DNA of 11,263 nt from the NCBI GenBank assembly GCA_011330545.1, contig DRQI01000027.1:1-11263 (forward strand), in the 5' to 3' direction. Both the position numbers and the translations under genes were made by a program. The notes below the pieces were generated by a model that had not been told where the DNA came from, ran no database searches, and worked only from the letters and a program-made list of their open reading frames with translations. Each line of letters begins with the position of its first letter. Positions within the stretch are counted from its first letter, which is position 1. This stretch comes from Flavobacteriia bacterium (GTDB lineage: Bacteria; Bacteroidota; Bacteroidia; Flavobacteriales; Flavobacteriaceae). Of this stretch, positions 5,784 through 11,263 are shown piece by piece.

Positions 5784-6254
5784 ATGAATACAAACTTTAA
5801 AATATCAGCAATTAAAAACAAGTATAATCATTTATTTGGCCTAAATGAAAAAGAACTCAATTCAAAAGGCATAATAAAAATAATAGTAGATAAAAAACCG
5901 GGGTTTCCGTGTAGGGTAACACTGGAGGATGCAGAAATAGGCGAAGAAGTTCTTCTATTACCATATAAATACCATAAAACTGAGTCGCCTTATCAAGCAA
6001 GTGGGCCAATTTTTATAAGAAAAAATGCGACAATGGTTAATTTAGAAATTAATGAAATTCCGGAAATGCTATTTAAAAGATTGCAGTCTTTAAGGGTTTA
6101 TGATAAAAACGGAATGATGATTGAAGCAAAAACACTAGAAGGAAAAGATATTAGAAACGAAATAAAAGTTATTTTTAGTAATGAAATGGCAAGTTATATT
6201 CAAATCCACAATGCAAATCCGGGTTGCTACAATTGCCAAGTAAATAGAGTGTAG
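5784..6254 (+). CDS. DUF1203-family protein
   Basis: Members of this family have no established function that I know of. The 156-residue form starting at ATG 5784 aligns with the usual beginning of the family (M-x-F-x-I). An ATG at 5745 would add 13 residues and overlap the small upstream frame, so 5784 is preferred. Recognisable blocks are KKPGFPCRVTLEDAEIGEEVLLLPY (about 37-61), ESPYQASGPIFIRK (67-80), LQSLRVYDKNGMM (100-112) and IHNANPGCYNCQV near the end. Conserved Cys43 in PGFPCR and Cys148 in PGCY suggest metal or redox chemistry; Cys151 makes an additional CxxC. It is the last gene of the module with the Ada-like protein, which hints at an alkylation or stress role, by association only. 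Confidence 0.85.
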   Translation: MNTNFKISAIKNKYNHLFGLNEKELNSKGIIKIIVDKKPGFPCRVTLEDAEIGEEVLLLPYKYHKTESPYQASGPIFIRKNATMVNLEINEIPEMLFKRLQSLRVYDKNGMMIEAKTLEGKDIRNEIKVIFSNEMASYIQIHNANPGCYNCQVNRV

Positions 6255-6257
6255 GCA

Positions 6258-6295
6258 AGGCCTAATAGGTGGATTTTAAGACTAAAGGCCTATTA
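6258..6295. terminator. Hairpin between convergent DUF1203 and rluD genes
   Basis: Two foldings compete: AGGCCT at 6258-6263 with AGGCCT at 6286-6291, or TAATAGG at 6263-6269 with CCTATTA at 6289-6295. The site fills the 47-bp gap between two converging genes, where a bidirectional terminator is expected. No strong T-run is present. The right part, ACTAAAGGCCTATTACAAA, resembles the hairpins at 2436-2465 and 4584-4615. Confidence 0.4.
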
Positions 6296-6301
6296 CAAAA
6301 A

Positions 6302-7327
6302 TCATCCTTGTTGATGTATCGTATACTTCCGCCATTTTTCCAATGCCAATTGCATATCTTCGGGTAATTCTGAATCAAATTGCATCCATTTTTTTGTTAC
6401 CGGATGCTCAAATCCTAGGGTCTTGGCATGCAATGCCTGCCGTGGCAATACCTTAAAACAGTTCTCTACAAATTGCTTGTATTTGGTAAACGTAGTGCCT
6501 TTTAAAATACGTTCGCCGCCATAGCGTTCGTCATTAAACAACGGATGGCCTATATATTTAAAATGTGCCCGTATCTGATGTGTCCTGCCCGTTTCCAGCT
6601 TACACGCTACCAACGTTACATAGCTAAAACGCTCTACTACTTTATAATGGGTTACCGCATGTTTGCCGTATTCGCCATCAGCAAAAACATCCATCTGCAG
6701 CCTGTTTTTAAAACTTCTGCCGATATGGCCGGTAATGGTACCTTCTTCATCCGATAAATTTCCCCAAACCAAGGCTAAGTACCTGCGTTCTGTAGTACGG
6801 TCAAAAAACTGATTTGCCAAATGTGTCATGGCCATTTCTGTTTTTGCTACGACCATCAACCCACTGGTATCTTTATCAATTCTGTGTACCAGTCCGGGGC
6901 GTTCATTAGAATTTTTAGGTAAATTTTCGATGTGGTAGATGAGTCCGTTTACCAACGTACCACTATAATTTCCGTGTCCGGGATGTACCACCATCCCTGC
7001 AGGCTTGTTCACCACCAGAACCGCATCGTCTTCATAGACAATATCAAGCGGAATATTTTCTGCCACCAATAAATTTTCATGTGGCGGATGTGCCAATACC
7101 ACTCGCACCACATCATTGGGTTTTACTTTGTGATTGGCTTTTACAACGGTATCATTTACCAATACGTTTCCGGCTTTGATGGCTTGCTGAATCTTATTGC
7201 GGGTAGCATTTTCAATAAAATTCAATAAAAATTTATCTACTCGCAACGGTTCTTGGCCTTCGCCGGCAGTAAACTTATAGTGTTCGTATAAATTTTCTTG
7301 TTCTCTATGGGAAGCCCTTTCATCCAT
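6302..7327 (-). CDS. rluD: RluA-family 23S rRNA pseudouridine synthase
   Basis: A 341-residue RNA-modifying enzyme of usual RluA/RluD length. An S4-like RNA-binding domain occupies about residues 28-80 (RVDKFLLNFI ... VLVNDTVVKANHKVKPNDVV). The catalytic domain follows, with KPAGMVVHPGHG (108-119) and the signature HRIDKDTSG at 148-156, in which Asp151 is the catalytic aspartate; ETGRTHQIRAH is the second conserved block. RluD makes pseudouridines in helix 69 of 23S rRNA; a paralogue acting on another site cannot be ruled out, so the symbol is tentative. It starts 20 bp after the PASTA gene on the same strand and is probably transcribed with it from the promoter at 7960-7932. It converges with the accessory block, marking the edge of the core region. 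Confidence 0.93.
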   Translation of the reverse strand: MDERASHREQENLYEHYKFTAGEGQEPLRVDKFLLNFIENATRNKIQQAIKAGNVLVNDTVVKANHKVKPNDVVRVVLAHPPHENLLVAENIPLDIVYEDDAVLVVNKPAGMVVHPGHGNYSGTLVNGLIYHIENLPKNSNERPGLVHRIDKDTSGLMVVAKTEMAMTHLANQFFDRTTERRYLALVWGNLSDEEGTITGHIGRSFKNRLQMDVFADGEYGKHAVTHYKVVERFSYVTLVACKLETGRTHQIRAHFKYIGHPLFNDERYGGERILKGTTFTKYKQFVENCFKVLPRQALHAKTLGFEHPVTKKWMQFDSELPEDMQLALEKWRKYTIHQQG

Positions 7328-7347
7328 TGCTTACTTTAAAGTATCCG

Positions 7348-7908
7348 TTAATTTCCTCCGGCTTTACCGTCACCCATTACTAAATCGATTTCAGAATTTT
7401 TAGGTATCATATCCCCCGGTTTCACTTCTTTTCCTTTAAATTTCATTTTCCGTACCACATCTCGCCCCAAATCAGGAATATAATAATATTCGCCTATTCT
7501 AAAACCTACCGATTTTAAATGGGTTTCTACTTGGCGTTTGGTTTTATTCAGTACATTAGGAATGGCTACTTTCCGGTAACCCGAAGGGTTTAAAGTCAAA
7601 TAAATTTTTCTGTTTTCTTTTACAAAATCACCGGCTTCCGGGTCTTGACTGATGACCGATTTTGGTGGAAAATTAGGATTAAAACTTGTCGAATCAATTA
7701 TTTTAAACTTCAAATCTAAATTCTCCAATGTTCTTTTAGTATCATTCAACGACATTTTTGCCAAATCGGGTACTTTAATCTTTTGGTCGTGGTGGGTAAT
7801 GTAGCCCAATAAAAATTTGAGTAAAAAAACACCAATAACAACACTTACCAGTATCGTAATAATGGTCCTGATAAAAATTTTACTCTTAAAATATTCTATT
7901 AATAACAT
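7348..7908 (-). CDS. Membrane-anchored PASTA-domain protein
   Basis: A 186-residue protein with a short cytoplasmic N-terminus, one transmembrane segment (about 12-36, IFIRTIITILVSVVIGVF onward) and two extracytoplasmic PASTA domains: IKVPDLAKMSLNDTKRTLE to LTLNPSG (44-110) and VAIPNVLNKTKRQVETHLK to DLVMGD (114-180). There is no kinase domain. PASTA domains bind peptidoglycan or muropeptides in Gram-positive kinases and PBPs; stand-alone PASTA proteins beside ddl are typical in Flavobacteriia, suggesting a cell-wall role. An in-frame ATG at 7944 would add 12 residues, but it lies upstream of the -7 box at 7939-7932, so its codon would not be in the transcript; 7908 is therefore preferred. 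Probably co-transcribed with rluD. Confidence 0.9.
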   Translation of the reverse strand: MLLIEYFKSKIFIRTIITILVSVVIGVFLLKFLLGYITHHDQKIKVPDLAKMSLNDTKRTLENLDLKFKIIDSTSFNPNFPPKSVISQDPEAGDFVKENRKIYLTLNPSGYRKVAIPNVLNKTKRQVETHLKSVGFRIGEYYYIPDLGRDVVRKMKFKGKEVKPGDMIPKNSEIDLVMGDGKAGGN

Positions 7909-7931
7909 AAACAGTTGTTTTTTGACTGTTG

Positions 7932-7960
7932 CAAACTTACACAAAAAGTATGTTTTTCAA
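7932..7960 (-). promoter_or_regulatory. Promoter of the PASTA-rluD operon
   Basis: On the minus strand, TTG at 7960-7958 is followed after 18 nt by TAAGTTTG at 7939-7932, a perfect TAnnTTTG box. The spacing is identical to that of the promoter at 32-60. The implied start point near 7926 decides the PASTA start codon at 7908. The -33 element is only 3 bp from the end of the 343-bp element at 7964-8306. Confidence 0.75.
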
Positions 7961-7963
7961 TAA

Positions 7964-8306
7964 TTTAAGGTGAGTTTTAAAAATTCATTTACTCACTACT
8001 AATTATTATTAAATTGGAGTTCGTGATGTACTTCGTAATTCTTTTAAAAAACAAAGATAAGGAATAACCTGCCTGCCGGCAAGGCAGGGATGTGAAGCAA
8101 TTTTTTTTTAGAATAGCCATAGCTATTTTAATAAAAAAATTACGAGCAGATTGTTTCTTATCTTTGTTCCTAAAAGGTCTTCAGCGTTTTCCTTATATTT
8201 CACAAAATTTTCTTACATTATCACGATAGTGCTTCAAAAATTTTGATTCACCTAAGAAAAACTCTGAAAATTTTAATGTGAATGAATTTTTAAAATTCAC
8301 CTTAAA
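7964..8306. mobile_element. 343-bp non-coding element with 29-bp inverted ends
   Basis: The ends, 7964-7992 (TTTAAGGTGAGTTTTAAAAA...) and 8278-8306, are inverted copies matching at 27 of 29 positions. Nested inside are AACAAAGATAAG at 8050-8061 with its exact reverse complement at 8157-8168; a GC-rich dyad CCTGCC/GGCAGG at 8068-8088 around TGCCGGCA; and hairpin AATAGC-CATA-GCTATT at 8112-8127 flanked by a T9 run and an A-rich strand that extend the stem imperfectly. No long open frame exists on either strand. This suits a MITE or degraded transposon lying between two divergent core genes. No clear target duplication is visible. I recall similar GC-rich palindromes being abundant in Bacteroidota genomes, but cannot confirm that here. 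Confidence 0.55.
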
Positions 8307-8340
8307 AGAATATTACTTTATAAAACCCGAAATATTTTGA

Positions 8341-8348
8341 TATTTTTG
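8341..8348 (+). promoter_or_regulatory. -7 box of the ddl promoter
   Basis: TATTTTTG is a perfect TAnnTTTG match, 20 bp before the ddl start codon, giving a leader of about 14 nt. No TTG is found at the expected -33 distance, so the promoter may be weak or depend on an activator. The 343-bp element ends 35 bp upstream of this box. Confidence 0.55.
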
Positions 8349-8368
8349 TTTGTGCCAATGATAACTAA

Positions 8369-9361
8369 ATGAAAAAAAATATTGCCATTATTATGGGAGG
8401 GTATTCCTCGGAGGTTGAAATTTCGCTAAAAAGCGGAGCTGTTGCTTATCAGTATCTAAACCGGAATTTGTATGTACCCTATAAAGTGCATATTCTAAAG
8501 GAAAAATGGGTCGTTGTAGACGATGATGGCCATGAATTTGCCATTAACAAGCACGATTTTTCGGCTATCGTACACGGAAAACACATTACGTTTGATTGTG
8601 TGTTTAATGCCATTCACGGCCACCCGGGTGAAGACGGCACTATCTTGGCCTATCTTGAATTACTGGGAATCAAACATACCTCTGCCCCCTTTTACCAAAT
8701 GGCATTGACTTTTAACAAACGGGATACTTTGAGTGTGGTAAAAGCTTACGGAGTCAAAGTAGCTACTTCTGTTTACTTCAATAAAGGCGATGTGTATGAT
8801 CTTGATGAAATCATCAGCAAAGTAGGCTTGCCCTGTTTTGTAAAACCCAATAATGCAGGGTCGAGTTTCGGAATTTCTAAAGTCTCACAAAAAGAACAAC
8901 TCATACCCGCTATTGAAAAAGCATTTGCCGAAGATGATGAATTGTTAATAGAAGCCTTTCTCAATGGTACCGAAGTTTCTATCGGAGTGATAGCGTATCA
9001 AGGTGCTGTCAAGGTATTGCCGGCAACAGAAATAATTTCGGGCAATGACTTTTTTGACTACGAAGCAAAATACGAAGGGAAATCTAAAGAAGTAACCCCT
9101 GCCCGTATTTCAAAAAAACAATTAGAAAACTTAGAAAGGGTTGCCAAGCAAGTATATAAAATACTGAATATGAAAGGGTTTTCGCGTTCTGAATATATTT
9201 TTATCGGTGATGAGCCCTATTTTTTAGAGATGAACACAGTACCCGGCTTAACAGCAGAGAGCTTGTTGCCTCAACAGGCAAAAAAAGCAGGAATTAGTTT
9301 AGAAAACTTATTTGGAAATGCTATTGAATCTTCCCTTAATCCGCCCAAAGGCAAGAGATAA
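8369..9361 (+). CDS. ddl: D-alanine--D-alanine ligase
   Basis: A 330-residue ATP-grasp enzyme that joins two D-alanines in the cytoplasm for peptidoglycan precursors. Visible family blocks are GGYSSEVEISLKSG (10-23, with Glu15 for the first D-Ala), IHGHPGEDG (82-90), KPNNAGSSFGISK (159-171, the ATP-grasp glycine-rich part), FFDYEAKY (228-235, omega loop) and EMNTVPGLT (287-295, with magnesium ligands). Length is normal, and I see no missing catalytic residue. The Phe-Phe-Asp-Tyr version of the omega loop argues for D-Ala-D-Ala over a D-lactate ligase, although specificity should be tested. The gene diverges from the PASTA-rluD pair and is followed, 130 bp later, by coaD on the same strand. 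Confidence 0.96.
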   Translation: MKKNIAIIMGGYSSEVEISLKSGAVAYQYLNRNLYVPYKVHILKEKWVVVDDDGHEFAINKHDFSAIVHGKHITFDCVFNAIHGHPGEDGTILAYLELLGIKHTSAPFYQMALTFNKRDTLSVVKAYGVKVATSVYFNKGDVYDLDEIISKVGLPCFVKPNNAGSSFGISKVSQKEQLIPAIEKAFAEDDELLIEAFLNGTEVSIGVIAYQGAVKVLPATEIISGNDFFDYEAKYEGKSKEVTPARISKKQLENLERVAKQVYKILNMKGFSRSEYIFIGDEPYFLEMNTVPGLTAESLLPQQAKKAGISLENLFGNAIESSLNPPKGKR

Positions 9362-9491
9362 AAAAGCGTTTAGTGAAATTTTTCTATTTTTATAAACGAA
9401 TAACCCTTACACAGCACAAAAGTGAGTTTGTGAATTTACAATTTGATTCGGCTAAACAAATAAACTCATAAACGATTAAACAGCTAATACA

Positions 9492-9947
9492 ATGAGAAGA
9501 GCATTATTTCCGGGGTCTTTTGACCCGTTAACCTTAGGCCACTATGACATCATTAATAGAGGCGTTCACCTATTTGATGAAATTATTGTTGCCATTGGTA
9601 TCAATGCCGAAAAAAAATATATGTTTAGCCTCGAAGAGCGTATGCAGTTTGTCAAAGAAGCATTTAAAAGCCAACCGAGAGTAAAAGTAAGCACGTATGA
9701 AGGAATGACGGTTGATTATTGCAAAGAAATTGATGCCGGATTTATTTTGCGGGGGCTGCGAAACCCGGCCGATTTTGAATTTGAAAAAGCCATTGCCCAT
9801 ACCAACAGAAAACTTACCGGCATAGAAACCGTCTTTTTATTAACGGCTTCTAAAACGTCATTCATCAGTTCTTCGATAGTGCGTGATGTTATTAGAAACA
9901 ATGGTAATTACAGCATTTTGGTACCAGATAGCGTGAGGGTTCGGTAA
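9492..9947 (+). CDS. coaD: Pantetheine-phosphate adenylyltransferase
   Basis: A 151-residue nucleotidyltransferase of normal length that adenylates 4'-phosphopantetheine to dephospho-CoA, the penultimate step of coenzyme A synthesis. It has the PGSFDPLTLGH block (7-17) with the T-x-G-H nucleotide-binding motif, EERMQFV (48-54), ILRGLRNPADFEFE (85-98) for phosphopantetheine binding, and SSSIVR (126-131), the ISSTxVR signature. It follows ddl by 130 bp on the same strand and converges on the dihydrolipoyl dehydrogenase gene, with a 56-bp gap that shows no strong hairpin. I see no clear promoter match between ddl and coaD, so read-through from ddl is possible. Confidence 0.96.
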   Translation: MRRALFPGSFDPLTLGHYDIINRGVHLFDEIIVAIGINAEKKYMFSLEERMQFVKEAFKSQPRVKVSTYEGMTVDYCKEIDAGFILRGLRNPADFEFEKAIAHTNRKLTGIETVFLLTASKTSFISSSIVRDVIRNNGNYSILVPDSVRVR

Positions 9948-10003
9948 TTGCCAAACTACCCCTATATAAAAATTCGCCTGAAAATAGCCCCAAATATTGT
10001 GTT

Positions 10004-11263
10004 CTACAAATGGATGACTTCATCATAAGCATCGGCTACGGCTTCCATGACGGCTTCACTCATGGTAGGATGCGGATGGATGGCTTTTAACACTTCATGC
10101 CCGGTAGTTTCAAGTTTTCTGCCCAACACGGCTTCTGCTATCATATCGGTAACACCGGCACCTATCATGTGGCACCCGAGCCATTCGCCATATTTGGCAT
10201 CAAAAATTACTTTTACAAATCCGTCTTTGGTACCTGCAGCGCTGGCTTTACCGGAGGCTGAAAACGGGAATTTTCCTATTTTCAATTCGTATCCTGCTTC
10301 TTTGGCTTGGGCTTCTGTCATCCCTACACTGGCAATTTCGGGTGATGCATAGGTACAGCCGGGAATATTGCCGTAATCTATCGCTTCGGGATTCAATCCG
10401 GCAATTTTTTCTACGCAGGTAATACCTTCCGCAGAAGCGACATGAGCCAAGGCAGGGCCGTCAACTACATCGCCAATGGCATAATATCCGGGAATATTGG
10501 TTTGATAAAATTTATTGACTACTATTTTGTCTTTATCGGTAACAATGCCAACGTCTTCTAATCCGATATTTTCAATATTGGTTTTGATGCCTACCGCCGA
10601 TAAAATAACATCAGCTTCTAATACCACTTCGCCTTTTTTGGTGGTAACGGTTGCTTTAACACCTTTGCCCGACGTATCTACAGAAGTAACACTTGAATTG
10701 GTCATTACTTTGATACCCGACTTTTTAAACGAGCGCTCTAATTGTTTAGACACTTCTATATCTTCTAAAGGCACTAAATTCGGCAAAAACTCTACGATGG
10801 TAACTTCGGTGCCTATGGCATTATAAAAATAGGCAAATTCTACCCCAATGGCTCCTGAGCCAACCACAATCATTTTTTTAGGTTGTTTTGATAAGGTCAT
10901 GGCCTCGCGATAACCGATTACTTTTTTACCGTCTATGGGTAAAAACGGCAATTCGCGCGAACGGGCACCGGTGGCAATAATAATATGGCCGGCACTGTAT
11001 TCGGTCGTTTTCTTATCGGTATCGGTTACATCGACCTTTTTACCCGGTTTTACTTTTCCTATTCCGTTAAGAACATCAATCTTATTCTTTTTCATTAAAA
11101 ACTGTACACCTTTGCTCATTCCATCTGCTACGTTGCGGCTACGTTGAATTACGGCACTAAAATCTTTATCAATTTCTTTGGCTTTTAATCCGTATGCATC
11201 TACGTGTTTTAAGTACTCATATACTTGTGCGCTTTTTAATAGTGCTTTGGTAGGGATACAGCC
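10004..11263 (-). CDS. lpdA: Dihydrolipoyl dehydrogenase (E3), N-terminus beyond the window
   Basis: The flavoprotein that reoxidises dihydrolipoamide of pyruvate, 2-oxoglutarate or branched-chain dehydrogenase complexes with NAD+. The visible 419 residues begin with GCIPTKALL, so the second redox cysteine is present and the first one, with the FAD-binding glycine motif, lies outside; about 45-50 residues are missing against the usual length of about 465-470. Later blocks are GARSRELP, the NAD-binding VVGSGAIGVEFAYF, the FAD-binding AIGDV, and the C-terminal HPHPTMSEA with the catalytic His. The reading frame is open to the window edge. The internal Met at 11119 is not a start, because the upstream residues are clearly conserved. 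It converges with coaD. Confidence 0.96.
   Translation of the reverse strand, partial: GCIPTKALLKSAQVYEYLKHVDAYGLKAKEIDKDFSAVIQRSRNVADGMSKGVQFLMKKNKIDVLNGIGKVKPGKKVDVTDTDKKTTEYSAGHIIIATGARSRELPFLPIDGKKVIGYREAMTLSKQPKKMIVVGSGAIGVEFAYFYNAIGTEVTIVEFLPNLVPLEDIEVSKQLERSFKKSGIKVMTNSSVTSVDTSGKGVKATVTTKKGEVVLEADVILSAVGIKTNIENIGLEDVGIVTDKDKIVVNKFYQTNIPGYYAIGDVVDGPALAHVASAEGITCVEKIAGLNPEAIDYGNIPGCTYASPEIASVGMTEAQAKEAGYELKIGKFPFSASGKASAAGTKDGFVKVIFDAKYGEWLGCHMIGAGVTDMIAEAVLGRKLETTGHEVLKAIHPHPTMSEAVMEAVADAYDEVIHL

Noticed and set aside
8150..8306. Remnant transposase gene in the 343-bp element
   Set aside because: Conceptual translation on both strands is broken by frequent stops, and no transposase motif could be recognised.
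9362..9491. Separate coaD promoter and a ddl terminator in the ddl-coaD gap
   Set aside because: The gap has TACAATTTG (one base too many for TAnnTTTG) and a 6-bp stem CGTTTA/TAAACG with a 20-nt loop; both are too weak to call.
10047..11147. Open frames on the + strand inside the dihydrolipoyl dehydrogenase gene (for example 10047-10352 and 10515-10826)
   Set aside because: They run antisense to a strongly conserved enzyme, show no recognisable domain, and are shadows of its codon pattern.
1..11263. CRISPR arrays, tRNA or rRNA genes
   Set aside because: No evenly spaced direct repeats and no tRNA-like cloverleaf or rRNA-like sequence were noticed on reading both strands.

Overview
The window looks like chromosomal DNA of a member of the Bacteroidota, most likely Flavobacteriia. 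It is AT-rich, lacks obvious Shine-Dalgarno sequences, and has -7 boxes of the form TAnnTTTG, two of them 18 nt downstream of a TTG. The right half carries a gene order I associate with flavobacterial core genomes: RluA-type pseudouridine synthase, PASTA protein, D-Ala-D-Ala ligase, CoaD, and the E3 subunit of a 2-oxoacid dehydrogenase.

Left half (about 1-6300) is an accessory block of small stress-type modules, all on the + strand. Module A (88-2332) is a TetR-family regulator resembling NemR, followed by two short-chain dehydrogenases that nearly touch; related GACTGGTCTA operators precede the regulator and the first dehydrogenase. Module B (2698-4339) is a peroxiredoxin-like protein with a WCPYC centre, a secreted YceI-family lipid-binding protein and a small ABM-fold monooxygenase-like protein; two perfect palindromes lie in its upstream region. 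Module C (4791-6254) is an AraC/O6-alkylguanine-DNA alkyltransferase fusion (Ada without its N-terminal phosphotriester domain), an unrecognised 50-residue frame, and a DUF1203 protein. Each module is followed by a hairpin of a related family sharing GCCTAT in its right arm (2436-2465, 4584-4615, 6258-6295). A 77-bp element with perfect 20-bp inverted ends lies between modules B and C.

Right half (6302-11263) is core. rluD and the PASTA gene form a minus-strand pair, read from a clear promoter at 7960-7932. ddl and coaD run on the + strand from 8369 and 9492. The window ends inside a minus-strand dihydrolipoyl dehydrogenase whose N-terminus is cut off. Between the divergent PASTA and ddl genes sits a 343-bp non-coding element with 29-bp inverted ends (27 of 29 positions matching) and nested palindromes. 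Its ends stop only a few bases from one promoter and about 35 bases from the other.

Taken together, the accessory modules read as an electrophile, oxidant and alkylation defence block next to cell-wall and cofactor housekeeping genes. That joint function is inference. The individual families are well supported, while the operators, mobile elements and hairpin family are sequence observations that need comparison across genomes.
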